A DNA stretch of 64,000 nucleotides, taken from Flavobacterium sp. BFFFF1 (GTDB lineage: Bacteria; Bacteroidota; Bacteroidia; Flavobacteriales; Flavobacteriaceae). Every line of letters starts with the position of its first letter. Position 1 is the first letter of the stretch. Below the pieces are notes generated by a model. It had not been told where the DNA came from. It made no database searches and worked only from the letters and a program-made list of their open reading frames with translations. A program made the position numbers and the translations under genes. The stretch lies in assembly GCF_002256285.1 (NCBI RefSeq), contig NZ_NKJE01000016.1, forward strand, positions 1 to 64,000. Direction: 5' to 3'. Below are positions 24,474-34,400 of this stretch, in pieces.

Positions 24474-26048
24474 TTAATCTGAAAGTTGTCCTTCCATTTT
24501 ACTGACTACTGCGGTAGCGATGCTGTTCCCCACGACATTTGTAGCACTTCTTCCCATATCCAGAATAGGATCGATGCCAAGCAGCAACGCAATACCCACT
24601 TCCGGAATGTGAAAACTGGCCAGCGTACCAGCGATTACGACGAGCGATGCCCTTGGAACACCTGCTATGCCTTTGCTGGTCAACATCAACACGAGCAGCA
24701 TCGAGATCTGTGTTTCGATTGATAGGTGGATTCCGTAGGACTGTGCGATAAATATCGAAGCAAATGTCATGTACATCATACTGCCATCGAGGTTGAATGA
24801 ATACCCCAGCGGAAGTACGAAGCTCGTGATTTTTGGGTTGCAGCCGAAACGTTCGAGTTCGAGCATGGTTTTTGGAAACGCAGCCTCAGAACTGCTGGTA
24901 CTAAACGCCAGCAGTATCGGATCTTTGATTCTCTTTAGCAGTACGAATATGCGCCTTTTGATGAATGCAGAACCGGCAAGAATCAGGATTCCCCAAAGCA
25001 ATAACAAGCCAAAATAAAATTCTGAGATAAAAATAGCATAGGTGGTCAGGATCCCGATCCCCTGTTTTCCGATGACGACAGCCATCGCACCGAAGACGGC
25101 GTACGGGGCAAAGTTCATGATGTATCCTGTAATTTTCAGGATGATGTGCGACATATCATCGAGCGCTTTGACCACGCGTTCGCTTTTTTGGCCCAGTGCA
25201 GCAGCGGCAATCCCAAAAAATATCGAGAATACGACAATTTGCAGAATCTCGTTATTGGCCATGGATTCAATAAAACTTTTAGGAAACACATGGGCTACGA
25301 AATCCTTAACGGATAAAGCGGCCTTGTCAATTCCGGTGGATTGGTTGTCTAATGGTAACGCCAGGTGCATGGCTTCCCCCGGTTTAAAAATATTTACCAG
25401 AATCATTCCCAACACCAGGCTCATCAATGATGCCGAAATAAACCAAAGCATCGTCTTGCCGCCTATCCTTCCCACTGTCTTAATGTCGCCGAGCCTCGCA
25501 ATACCGACGACCAATGTCGTAAATACCAATGGCGCCACAATCATTTTAATCAGGCGTAGGAAAATGTCAGCAATCAATGCAAACCATTCCAGCTTCTTGT
25601 CGCGGGCTTTGGTCAGCTCAGTGAGTTTGTCTTCAGCGAAAGTCTTTTGTTCCTTTAGGTTTTCATAGGCAGGTGTCAGTGTGTCTTTGCGCGGCGCTCT
25701 TAGCTGGTCTTCCAGTTTGCTTATGGCACCATCTGTAGCTTTTACCAATTTAAAATTCATCGCGAACTGTCGCCCGTCCTTATTGATGTCTTCCAGAAGC
25801 TGTTTTTTGACATCATTGTACTTGCCCAAAGATTTGGAAAGCTGCTTGTAAGCCAAACTTGTCGAGTCTGGCAAATACGTTTTCAGTTCTTTCGTAAGGT
25901 TTTCAGTCTGCTTGCTGTAGAAATCGATTTTCTTATTTTCGTCGGTGACATAAAACTTATTTAGTGCAAATCCCAGTGCGATGCCTAAAACGAGCGCGAT
26001 AAAGATGTTGCGGGTCAGGTTTGATTTCTTACTTTCCGTTACTTCCAT
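24474..26048 (-). CDS. Dicarboxylate/amino acid:cation symporter with a long insertion after TM1
   Basis: 524 residues, about 100 more than typical GltP/DctA proteins. Family motifs are intact: FLRLIKMIVAPLVFTTLVVGIARLG, the HP1 serine motif AFSTSSSEAAFP, the NLDGSMMYMTFASIF helix and the HP2/TM8 region with LTSKGIAGVPRASLVV and NVVGNSIAT. It takes up C4-dicarboxylates, glutamate or aspartate with cations. Between TM1 (about 12-33) and TM2 (starting about 155) lies a charged, helical insertion of about 115 residues rich in Lys and Glu, probably a periplasmic coiled coil. Direction and spacing show no operon partner. Confidence 0.93.
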   Translation of the reverse strand: MEVTESKKSNLTRNIFIALVLGIALGFALNKFYVTDENKKIDFYSKQTENLTKELKTYLPDSTSLAYKQLSKSLGKYNDVKKQLLEDINKDGRQFAMNFKLVKATDGAISKLEDQLRAPRKDTLTPAYENLKEQKTFAEDKLTELTKARDKKLEWFALIADIFLRLIKMIVAPLVFTTLVVGIARLGDIKTVGRIGGKTMLWFISASLMSLVLGMILVNIFKPGEAMHLALPLDNQSTGIDKAALSVKDFVAHVFPKSFIESMANNEILQIVVFSIFFGIAAAALGQKSERVVKALDDMSHIILKITGYIMNFAPYAVFGAMAVVIGKQGIGILTTYAIFISEFYFGLLLLWGILILAGSAFIKRRIFVLLKRIKDPILLAFSTSSSEAAFPKTMLELERFGCNPKITSFVLPLGYSFNLDGSMMYMTFASIFIAQSYGIHLSIETQISMLLVLMLTSKGIAGVPRASLVVIAGTLASFHIPEVGIALLLGIDPILDMGRSATNVVGNSIATAVVSKMEGQLSD

Positions 26049-26074
26049 GGTTGACTATTTCTTGATTTTGGTTT

Positions 26075-26158
26075 GGAGCGCTAGCCCGGATGGCAGCGGC
26101 TATCCTTTTATTTTTTCTTTAAAAATAAAAGATAATAGCGTACAGCCGGAATAGCTCC
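26075..26158 (+). ncRNA. Flavo-1-like structured element, copy 2
   Basis: GGAGC and GCTCC (26075-26079 and 26154-26158) form a closing stem; within are CTAGCCC-GGATGGCAGCGGCTATCC and GATAATAGCGTACAGCCGGA-ATAGCTCC around a variable hairpin (TTTTATTTTT/AAAAATAAAA). It fills most of the space between aroC and the symporter gene, overlapping the last base of the aroC stop codon. Its sense strand is opposite to both genes; on the minus strand it would be a downstream hairpin of aroC. Confidence 0.65.
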
Positions 26159-27222
26159 TAATTATTATATATCTTATTGATCAGGTAAAAGTCGGCCAGA
26201 ACGACTGCTGCCATGGCCTCTACAATGGGTACCGCACGTGGCACGACGCACGGATCATGGCGGCCTTTTCCCTGCATTTCGACCAGATTTCCCTGGTCAT
26301 CCAATGTTTCCTGTGGCTGCATAATGGTCGCCACGGGTTTAAATGCCACGCGAAAATAGATGTCCATTCCGTTCGAAATGCCACCCTGTATGCCACCGGA
26401 CAGATTGGTTTTGGTTGTTCCGTCCGCGTTGTAACGGTCGTTGTGTTCGCTGCCTTTCATTCGGGCACCGCAGAAACCGCTGCCGTATTCGAATCCGTGC
26501 ACGGCATTGATCGACAGCATCGCTTTCCCGAGTTCGGCATGGAGCTTGTCAAAAACCGGCTCACCCAGTCCAATCGGTACATTCTTGATCACACAGGTAA
26601 TGGTTCCGCCAATGGTATCTCCCGCTTTACGAATGTCGCGGATGTGCGCTTCCATTCTGGCGGCAGTTTCCGCGTCAGGGCAGCGCACCGGATTCGACTC
26701 TGTCTTTGAAAAATCCAACTCCTGGTAGGGTTTATCGATGAAGATCTCCCCAACAGACGATACAAATGCATTGATTTTAATACTGCTGATGACTTGCTTC
26801 GCTACAGCTCCGGCCACCACCCTGCTGACGGTCTCCCGTGCCGAACTGCGTCCGCCGCCACGGTAGTCGCGGATGCCGTACTTTTTTTCATAAACATAAT
26901 CGGCATGGCTTGGCCGATAGGTTGACTTGATATGGCTGTAATCATCGGATTTCTGGTTGTTGTTGCGGATGATGAACCCCATGGGTGTGCCGGTGGTTTT
27001 TCCTTCAAAAATGCCGGAAAGGAATTCGACTTCATCATCTTCCTTCCGTTGGGTAACAATGGCAGACTGGCCCGGCCTGCGGCGTCGCATCTCGGCCTGA
27101 ATGGCATCGAAATCGAGTGTGATACCGGGAGGGCATCCGTCAATTACACCGCCTAGTGCTTCTCCATGTGACTCTCCGAAGGTAGTTATCCTGAACAGGT
27201 TTCCGTAGCTGTTTCCGGCCAT
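26158..27222 (-). CDS. aroC: Chorismate synthase
   Basis: 354 residues from the ATG at 27222 ([24 protein letters not shown]). Final shikimate-pathway enzyme: converts 5-enolpyruvylshikimate 3-phosphate to chorismate with reduced FMN. The three family signatures are visible: [18 protein letters not shown] near the N-terminus, the [21 protein letters not shown] region in the middle, and the C-terminal [24 protein letters not shown]. The frame is open to 27252, but the -7 box at 27240-27247 lies inside that extension, so 27222 is preferred. The stop codon abuts the Flavo-1-like element. Confidence 0.97.
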   Translation of the reverse strand: MAGNSYGNLFRITTFGESHGEALGGVIDGCPPGITLDFDAIQAEMRRRRPGQSAIVTQRKEDDEVEFLSGIFEGKTTGTPMGFIIRNNNQKSDDYSHIKSTYRPSHADYVYEKKYGIRDYRGGGRSSARETVSRVVAGAVAKQVISSIKINAFVSSVGEIFIDKPYQELDFSKTESNPVRCPDAETAARMEAHIRDIRKAGDTIGGTITCVIKNVPIGLGEPVFDKLHAELGKAMLSINAVHGFEYGSGFCGARMKGSEHNDRYNADGTTKTNLSGGIQGGISNGMDIYFRVAFKPVATIMQPQETLDDQGNLVEMQGKGRHDPCVVPRAVPIVEAMAAVVLADFYLINKIYNN

Positions 27223-27239
27223 TATATTTTGGTTTTTTA

Positions 27240-27247
27240 CAAATATA
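27240..27247 (-). promoter_or_regulatory. Bacteroidota -7 box for aroC
   Basis: TATATTTG on the minus strand, 17 bases upstream of the ATG at 27222. It rules out the longer reading frame start at 27252. Confidence 0.55.
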
Positions 27248-27382
27248 CACAATAAAGGGAATTTTGAGAATCCGAAATGCAGCGATTCCGTCGATGTTTA
27301 ATAACGTTCCCGACACGAAATAATAACCTTTCGGTATAGTCCAGTTTACATGGCAATGCTTCATTTGTAAAACATCAAAAAT

Positions 27383-28213
27383 ATGAGAAAGCGAAAAGTA
27401 GAACTGGTTGTAATTTCGGATGTGCATCTGGGCACTTTCGGTTGTCATGCCAAGGAACTGCTGCGCTATTTATCATCAATTAAGCCAAAAATCCTGGTCT
27501 TGAATGGTGATATTATAGACATCTGGCAGTTTAGGAAATCATATTTCCCAAAAACACACCTGAAAGTGGTCAAAAAAATTCTGGATTTCGCAACGAAGGG
27601 CACTAAGGTGTATTACCTGACGGGAAATCATGACGAAATGCTGCGTAAGTTTAGTGACGCGCACATTGGTAACCTTTCTATTGTAGACAAAATCGTACTG
27701 GACCTTGACGGACAGAAGGCGTGGGTTTTTCATGGCGATGTATTTGACGCGTCGGTAAGCCATGCCAAATGGATTGCCAAGCTGGGAGGCATTGGCTACG
27801 ATTATCTCATTCTTATGAACCGTTTTGTAAACTGGGTACTGACTAAATTAGGAAAGGCACCCTACTCGTTTTCGAAAAAAATAAAGGCCAGTGTAAAAAA
27901 AGCGGTAAAATTCATTTCGGATTTCGAAGAAACTGCCACGGATATCGCTTTGGAAAAAGGCTATGATTTTGTTATATGCGGACACATACACGAACCAAAG
28001 ATTTTACGAAAATCGGATAAACGGGGCGAAACAATGTACCTGAACTCCGGAGACTGGGTAGAAAATCTGACTGCACTGGAGTACAATAAAAAGCGGTGGA
28101 AGCTCTACCGTTATTCAGAAGACGAAAAAAACCTGAACGACGAGGATTATTTTGAACTGGAAGATAAATTGAGTCGCGAACTGGAACAACATTCAATTTT
28201 TTTGAGACATTAG
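27383..28213 (+). CDS. LpxH-like metallophosphoesterase
   Basis: 276 residues. Calcineurin-like phosphoesterase with the ordered motifs VISDVHLG (about 9-16), LNGDIIDIW, TGNHDEML and CGHIHEPK plus a FHGDVFD motif, the pattern of UDP-2,3-diacylglucosamine hydrolases (LpxH/LpxI functional class), which make lipid X in lipid A synthesis. The C-terminal part adds a WVENLTALEYNKKRWKLYRY segment seen in bacterial family members. Whether it is the main LpxH or a paralogue cannot be settled. Divergent from aroC, followed by a lipoprotein gene after 40 bp. Confidence 0.87.
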   Translation: MRKRKVELVVISDVHLGTFGCHAKELLRYLSSIKPKILVLNGDIIDIWQFRKSYFPKTHLKVVKKILDFATKGTKVYYLTGNHDEMLRKFSDAHIGNLSIVDKIVLDLDGQKAWVFHGDVFDASVSHAKWIAKLGGIGYDYLILMNRFVNWVLTKLGKAPYSFSKKIKASVKKAVKFISDFEETATDIALEKGYDFVICGHIHEPKILRKSDKRGETMYLNSGDWVENLTALEYNKKRWKLYRYSEDEKNLNDEDYFELEDKLSRELEQHSIFLRH

Positions 28214-28253
28214 CATGTTTTGCTTATTTTAGCAGTCAACTAAACTCAATTTT

Positions 28254-29039
28254 ATGAAAAACAAGTTGTTACTCATGGCTGCGGCATGTGGATTGATGAT
28301 GTCATGTTCCTCCAGCGACGAATCAAATGGCACTACCAATACCTATTTTCTTCCTTTAACCACCGGAAACTATTGGGTTTACGATGTAAGCGGCTCACAA
28401 AACCTCGCAGGAAGGGATTCCCTGTACATTGAAAAAGATACGATCATCAACGCAAAGACGTACAGCAAATTCAAGACTGAAGTCACGCCGACAGGTTTCT
28501 TCTCGACTACACTGAATGGCAATGCTGTCCGGAAAGAAAACGGAAAATTATATTTAACAGGGTCTGCGGGGCTCAATTTCGGAAATGCGTTACCGGTAAA
28601 CCTTGATGTGACCGATTTTGTGGTTTTGGACGAAAACGCTTCTCCCAATCAACAGCTTGGTGTATTAAACGGATCATTGAGCCAGGATTTTCAAGGAATT
28701 CCTTTGACGATTACATATAACTTAAAAGCAACCGCTGGTGAAAACTTAGCAAGCTATAGCACCCCAAACGGAACGGCTTATAATAATGTAAAAAAAGTGG
28801 TTACCGTTTTAAACCTGAGTATTAATGCCACGTTTGGTGGTTTCCCAATCGCGATACTGCCCACACAGGACGTTGTAACTTCCACACAATACTACGCGGA
28901 AGGCATTGGTATGGTTTATGCCAGTACAAACATTACCTATACACTAAACGATCTTTCCTTATTGCAAATCCAACTGCCGATTCCGCAGTCAGACAGTCAA
29001 AACCAAAAGGAAGAGCTTGACAACTATAATATTTTGTAA
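28254..29039 (+). CDS. Lipoprotein of unknown function
   Basis: 261 residues. The signal MKNKLLLMAAACGLMMSCSSSDE has a lipobox Cys at about 18 followed by Ser/Asp, which fits outer-membrane lipoproteins of Bacteroidota. The mature part begins with YFLPLTTGNYWVYDVSG, a start typical of secreted flavobacterial beta-rich proteins, and is dominated by alternating strands. No catalytic or metal motif is visible and I do not recognise the family. A strong terminator follows. Confidence 0.82.
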   Translation: MKNKLLLMAAACGLMMSCSSSDESNGTTNTYFLPLTTGNYWVYDVSGSQNLAGRDSLYIEKDTIINAKTYSKFKTEVTPTGFFSTTLNGNAVRKENGKLYLTGSAGLNFGNALPVNLDVTDFVVLDENASPNQQLGVLNGSLSQDFQGIPLTITYNLKATAGENLASYSTPNGTAYNNVKKVVTVLNLSINATFGGFPIAILPTQDVVTSTQYYAEGIGMVYASTNITYTLNDLSLLQIQLPIPQSDSQNQKEELDNYNIL

Positions 29040-29074
29040 CTGGCTGCAAATTAAACTAAATCGCTCGAAATGCT

Positions 29075-29102
29075 AAAGGCTGTCTATTGACAGCCTTTTT
29101 TA
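29075..29102 (+). terminator. Rho-independent terminator
   Basis: Perfect 10-bp stem AAAGGCTGTC/GACAGCCTTT, loop TATT, then T residues. Confidence 0.92.
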
Positions 29103-29152
29103 TTTGAAAATTTAAGAGGAAATTTCATAACAAATGCGCCGAGCCAAAGAAC

Positions 29153-29160
29153 TACTTTTG
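29153..29160 (+). promoter_or_regulatory. Bacteroidota -7 box for the outer-membrane protein gene
   Basis: TACTTTTG, 56 bases upstream of the ATG at 29217, implying a leader of about 50 bases. No -33 element seen. Confidence 0.52.
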
Positions 29161-29216
29161 AATTGAATTAATCAGGACAAAGTTTTGATTAAACTAACCA
29201 TTTAAAAACAATTAAT

Positions 29217-29711
29217 ATGAAAAAAGTAATTTTATCTGCTGTGATGCTAATTGGACTTGCGTTCAGCGCTGAGGCACAGGAAGTTTCAAAAAATGCTTTG
29301 GGTTTACGTCTGGGTGACAGTGATGGATTTGGTGGTGAGTTGTCATACCAACGCCGCTTATCAGGCGATAACAGGCTTGAGTTAGACTTAGGATGGCGTA
29401 ATAATGACCATTATGATGCTTACAAACTCGTCGGTGTTTACCAATGGTTTTGGAACATTGACCAAGGGTTCTATTGGTATGCGGGTGTTGGAGGCGGAAT
29501 CGGGAGCTACAGCATTAACCGTTATCCGGGGTATGATGGAAATGACAGCGGTACATTTCTTGTCGCAGCGGGTGATATCGGAATTGAATATAATTTTGAC
29601 ATTCCGTTGCAGGTATCTCTTGATATCCGTCCGGAATTGTATTTTGGCGATGATTTCAGGGATGACAATTTCGGTCCGGACATTGCACTTGGCCTTCGAT
29701 ATAGATTTTAA
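29217..29711 (+). CDS. Small outer-membrane beta-barrel protein
   Basis: 164 residues: signal peptide MKKVILSAVMLIGLAFSAEAQ, then repeated amphipathic strands (LGLRLGDSDGFGGELSYQRR, RLELDLGWRNNDHYDAYKLVG, FYWYAGVGGGIGSYSI, LVAAGDIGIEYNF) and a C-terminal strand IALGLRYRF ending in Phe, as outer-membrane barrels do. It is consistent with an eight-stranded OmpA/OmpW-like barrel without a periplasmic domain. The specific function is unknown. It stands alone, with its own promoter box and a shared terminator. Confidence 0.85.
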   Translation: MKKVILSAVMLIGLAFSAEAQEVSKNALGLRLGDSDGFGGELSYQRRLSGDNRLELDLGWRNNDHYDAYKLVGVYQWFWNIDQGFYWYAGVGGGIGSYSINRYPGYDGNDSGTFLVAAGDIGIEYNFDIPLQVSLDIRPELYFGDDFRDDNFGPDIALGLRYRF

Positions 29712-29720
29712 AAAATCAAC

Positions 29721-29752
29721 AAAAATCCCGCATTATAGCGGGATTTTTTAAT
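29721..29752. terminator. Bidirectional rho-independent terminator
   Basis: Stem AAAAATCCCGC/GCGGGATTTTT with loop ATTATA, flanked by A and T runs. It overlaps the stop region of the convergent PrcB-type gene. Confidence 0.9.
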
Positions 29753-30170
29753 TTATAATAATCTCTTTCTTTGAGTTTATTTTTATGATGGCAAAAGGCG
29801 TCGTAAGGGATTCCGTTACCATGCCGCCCGGTTTGGGTTCGTTTTCTTTCACCTTCACGATGATGTTATCAGCAGTTTCCTCTACGGATTCAATCCCAAT
29901 CGAATATCCACCCGTGTTTTTCTCCCCAGCACTAAGGATGAGGAAGTTAGCGGTATTAATATCGTCTGGCTTGATTTTCTTTCTCAAAGCCGGATCGTTT
30001 TTAATCATGTTAAATTCTTTCGGTTCTGTAATAATTTCGTAAAACTTTATCCTTGCCCCGCCGGTACTGCGCTGATCCAAAACTTCATACAAGGGTTTTG
30101 AGACGGTACTTTTTGCACCGCCACAGGATAATACGGTTAAAGCAATCGCAGCCAATAGAATTTTTTTCAT
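29748..30170 (-). CDS. PrcB_C-domain lipoprotein
   Basis: 140 residues. Signal MKKILLAAIALTVLSCGG with lipobox Cys 16. The C-terminal half contains NFLILSAGEKNTGGYSIGIESVEE and VKVKENEPKPGGMVTESLTTPFAIIKI, the pattern of the PrcB C-terminal domain, first seen in a dentilisin-complex subunit of treponemes and widespread in Bacteroidota as a small lipoprotein domain. Role unknown. The start overlaps the bshA stop by four bases (ATGA, 30167-30170), so it is translated with bshA. Confidence 0.85.
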   Translation of the reverse strand: MKKILLAAIALTVLSCGGAKSTVSKPLYEVLDQRSTGGARIKFYEIITEPKEFNMIKNDPALRKKIKPDDINTANFLILSAGEKNTGGYSIGIESVEETADNIIVKVKENEPKPGGMVTESLTTPFAIIKINSKKEIIIN

Positions 30171-31303
30171 AATCTGATTTTGGTTAAGGCCTCATGGTAA
30201 AGCGCTTCATACAGCGGCAGGATATTTTTTATATCAAATTGTTCCGCGACTTTAAGCGCATTCTCCTTGAATAAGGATAACGTGGAGTCGTGGGCTAATA
30301 TTTTAAGGGCATTGGCCGCCATTTCATCTGTATTTCCAACATCGCTTAGAAAACCGGAAATCCCATCAAAATTTACCTCTGGAAGTCCACCGGAATTACT
30401 CGAAATCACGGGAACGCTCCACGCCATGGCTTCGAGCGCTGCCAGACCAAAACTTTCAGTTTCCGACGGCAGTAAAAACAAATCGGTGTAGCTCAGGATG
30501 CGGTCAATTTCGTTGCTGTTACCGAAAAAGATCACTTTGTCGTTGATGCCCAGCTTTGAACACAATTGCTCTGCTCTTTCTTTTTCCGGCCCATCGCCGA
30601 CCATCATCAGTTTAGCCGGGATATGCTGTTGTATTTTATAAAAAATATCAATAATATCAGGAATACGCTTCACTTTCCGGAAGTTGCTAATGTGTGTTAC
30701 AATCCGCTCTTCTGGCTTTGCCATGATGGATCTTCGGCAGGGAATACTGGAATCATTCAGGTTTTTGTCCAGCTCAATGAAATTCGGGATCACATGAATC
30801 TCCTTCTTAATATTGAATAACTTGTATGTGTCATCCTTTAGGCTTTGGGAGACAGAAGTAACAATATCCGATTTGTTGATGCTGAAACTGACAGCGGGTT
30901 TATAAAACGGATGATTTCCCACCAACGTAATATCGGTGCCATGCAATGTGGTGACCATCGGAATTTTAATGCCTTCGCTTTTGAGCATCTGTTTTGCCAT
31001 ATAACCAGCATAAGCGTGCGGAATCGCATAATGCACGTGGAGCAATTCAATGTTATACAATTTCACCATATCCACCAGTTTGCTTGACAACGCCAGCTCG
31101 TATGGCTGGTAATGAAACAATGGATACTCAGGCACGTTGACCTCGTGGTAGTGTACATTTGGATTCAGCAAGGCGAGCCGCACTGGCTGTCGGTACGTAA
31201 TAAAGTGGATTTCATGGCCCCGTCGGGCAAGTTCTAATCCCAGCTCTGTAGCAACGACACCACTTCCCCCGAATGTCGGATAACAAACAATAGCTATTCT
31301 CAT
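30167..31303 (-). CDS. bshA: N-acetyl-alpha-D-glucosaminyl L-malate synthase BshA
   Basis: 378 residues. GT4 glycosyltransferase, first step of bacillithiol synthesis: UDP-GlcNAc plus L-malate. It has the typical beginning MRIAIVCYPTFGGSGVVATELG, the HVHYAIPHAYAG and TLHGTDITLVG segments and the nucleotide-sugar motif SETESFGLAALEAMAWSVPVI followed by SNSGGLPEV. These N-terminal motifs separate BshA from generic GT4 enzymes. It implies that the organism makes bacillithiol; bshB and bshC are not in this window. A 7/8 match to the -7 box (TAATTTCG) lies at 31322-31329. Confidence 0.95.
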   Translation of the reverse strand: MRIAIVCYPTFGGSGVVATELGLELARRGHEIHFITYRQPVRLALLNPNVHYHEVNVPEYPLFHYQPYELALSSKLVDMVKLYNIELLHVHYAIPHAYAGYMAKQMLKSEGIKIPMVTTLHGTDITLVGNHPFYKPAVSFSINKSDIVTSVSQSLKDDTYKLFNIKKEIHVIPNFIELDKNLNDSSIPCRRSIMAKPEERIVTHISNFRKVKRIPDIIDIFYKIQQHIPAKLMMVGDGPEKERAEQLCSKLGINDKVIFFGNSNEIDRILSYTDLFLLPSETESFGLAALEAMAWSVPVISSNSGGLPEVNFDGISGFLSDVGNTDEMAANALKILAHDSTLSLFKENALKVAEQFDIKNILPLYEALYHEALTKIRL

Positions 31304-31417
31304 TATAGAATTTTAGAGTAACGAAATTAAGAAAAAAGGAGGCTCCTATCAGATTATTTACGTTAAAAAACAATTGGCAGAACATTTAGCAAGGTATTCA
31401 ACCACCTGATAAAAATG

Positions 31418-34400
31418 TCATTTCACTATCGCTTCCTGGATTATCTTTTGAATATTTTCCCTTACATTTCCTTTAGAAAGTGCGTTTGGGGCCATCGAAT
31501 CGGGATAAGTCCTGTTCGAAAGAAAGATGTAGACAATTTCTGTTTCCGGATCGGCCCAGGCATAAGTTCCTGTAAATCCGGTATGGCCAAAACTTGAAGC
31601 CGAAACACATCCACAAGTAGGTCCTTGGGTTCCGGGGAGTTGCTGCTTGTCAAACCCCAATGCCCTTCTGTTGCCTTCGCTGCAAAAATAACAGGTGTTA
31701 AAATCGGTGAACGTCTTTTCGCTAAAGAAGGCATGGCCGCCATAATTTCCCTTCTGCAGGTACATCTGCATGATCTTGGCGACATCCATCGCATTGGAGA
31801 ACAAGCCGGCATGGCCCGCGACACCACCTTCCATAGCAGCGGCCATGTCGTGTACATAACCCTGGAGCAATTGGTGCCTGAAATAGTTGTCGATCTCTGT
31901 TGGCGGAATATCAGTCTTATTTACTTTTTGAAGTGGGTTGAATAAGGTGTTGTTGGCTCCCAATATCTTGTAAAAATTTTCATACGCAAGAACATCCAAT
32001 GACTTATGATTTATTTTTTCAAGATATTCCTTAAGAATCAGAAACGTAAAGTCACTGTATTTGTACACTCTCTTTCCAGACAGCTTGCTGTCAGCAATCG
32101 CCTTCATAATGGTTTCATTGTAATTTTTTTCAATGTAAAGGCTGTCTGCAACCTGGCTCGTAAATTCGCCTTGCGGAATTTTACGGTAGTACTTTTCAAG
32201 CGGCACTTTGTTTGAATCCAAAGTTGATTTGTAAAACGGAATCCATGCTTCGAAGCCTGCAAAATGGGAAAGCAGTTCTTTAAAGCCGATGTCCTTTTTA
32301 TCGGTTTTTTCAAAGATGGGCAACATCGTCCCGAGCTTTGTATTCAAGTTCACCTTCCCTTTATCATAAGCCAGCATGACATTAGGCAGTGTCGCTAAAA
32401 TTTTAGTCAAAGACGCCAGATCATAAATATCAGCGTTTTGTACCTTTCTCAAATTATCGAAAGTGTAATAACCAAACGATTTTTGATAAATGACTTTTCC
32501 TTTCCGAGCGACCAGAATCTGTGCGCCGGGTGTCATTTTTTGATCAATCGCTGCCTGTGCAACAGCGTCAATTTTCGACAAGACTGATGGATTCATTCCC
32601 ACATTCTCGGGTGCGGTAAACCCCAGCCTGTTGAGTTTTTCCGTTGTCAGCCCGAAATTCACTTTAAACTCGTCGTTGATCGTCACTGGAAGTTTCCCTT
32701 TTGCATCGACGGCACCGAAAATCACCTCTGCCGAAACCTCCTGTGCGATATCGGCATTTTGATAGGAAACGATCAGACCTTCAACATCCGAAAAATCCGG
32801 AATCGCTGACAAGGAATAAGGTTTCGTGAATACATCCAGGATCACTTTATTTTGTTTGGCCAATTGTTGCACAAATTCAATTTCCGCTTGGGAAAATGCA
32901 TGACTTTTCCATGCCTTATCCGATTTGTGGAAACCGGCAATTACCAAATCAAAGTTTTTGAGTTTGACATTTAGGGAATCGATATTCGTATCAGACACTT
33001 CGGTAACGTCGGTATATTTTTTTAGCGTTGAAAGAAAAGCGGCATTAGAATCGTCACCAATCTTTACATATGCAATGCGATTATTTTCCAGGTGTCTTAT
33101 GGGAAGGATTGCGTCTTTGCTTTTAAGCACCGTTACTGCATTTTCAAACAACTGATACTGCAATGCCGTATTCTCGGACGGGTTGATATCAGAGTATAAA
33201 TTGGCCGTATTTACAGGCCTGCGATTGTTCAAACCCGCTTTGTATTTGAATTTGAGAATTTTCTTAACGGAATAGGCCAGTCGTTCCTCCGAGATTAACG
33301 TATCCTGATAAGCCACACAAAGTTTCTCAATGGCTGTCGGCACGTTTTCCGGGCAGAGCAGCATGTCGTTTCCCGCCAGAAAAGCTTCAAGGTCAATTTC
33401 ACCAGGCTTCCGATAATTTGCAGCTGCTTTCATATTCAGGGCATCTGTAAATACCAACCCGTTGAAGCCCATTTCTTTTTGCAAAAGGTCTGTGACAACA
33501 TTGTATGAGATTGACGACGGATAACTTTCACGGGATTCCAGGCTGGGAACATTCAGGTGGGCGACCATCACGGAAACCAAGCCTTCGTCAAACATTTTAC
33601 GGTAGGGATACAATTCCACCTGTTCGAGTCGTTCCTTTGAGAAATTCACCAAAGGAAGTGCATAATGGGAATCGGTCTCCGTATCGCCATGCCCGGGGAA
33701 ATGTTTCCCTGTCGAAAACACGCCTTGTCCCTGCACGCCTTTCATTAAAGCAACCGCTGAGTTTGTCACGTTATACTTATCCTCGCCAAAGGACCTAAAT
33801 CCAATGATGGGGTTTTTAGGATTCGTATTGATATCCAGTACCGGAGCGAAATTGAAATTTACTCCGAGACGCTTACTTTCCTTACCCATTTGGGCGCCAA
33901 CCCTTTCGACAAGTGACTTGTCTTTTATTGCGCCAAGTGTCATATTCCATGGAAATCGGTAGGTGGAATCGAGCCGCATGCTTACGCCCCACTCTGCATC
34001 AATTGCAATAAATAACGGAATTTTTGATTTTGACTGATATCGATTGGTCAACTTTGCCTGCCGTACTGGACCTCCCTGAAAGAAAATCAAACCCCCAATT
34101 TTATAATCGCGGATTAGCCTGTCAATGGCATTGAAGTGGACTGAATCCTTGTTCGAATATGCAGACACCATGAATAGCTGCCCCAATTTCTCGCTAAAAT
34201 CCATTTTGCGATAAACACTGTCCACCCAGCGATTTTCGGCGTCTGAGTCTTTCAGGAATGGAAACTTATCTCTACCCTTTGAAGCATCATTGCCAAGTTC
34301 GTTCTGCTTGAACTGATGCACGGTGTCGATCACCGGATTAACCGGATTAACATTGTAATTTTTCTTTGGTGCACAATTGGTCGCAAAAAATGCGAAAATA

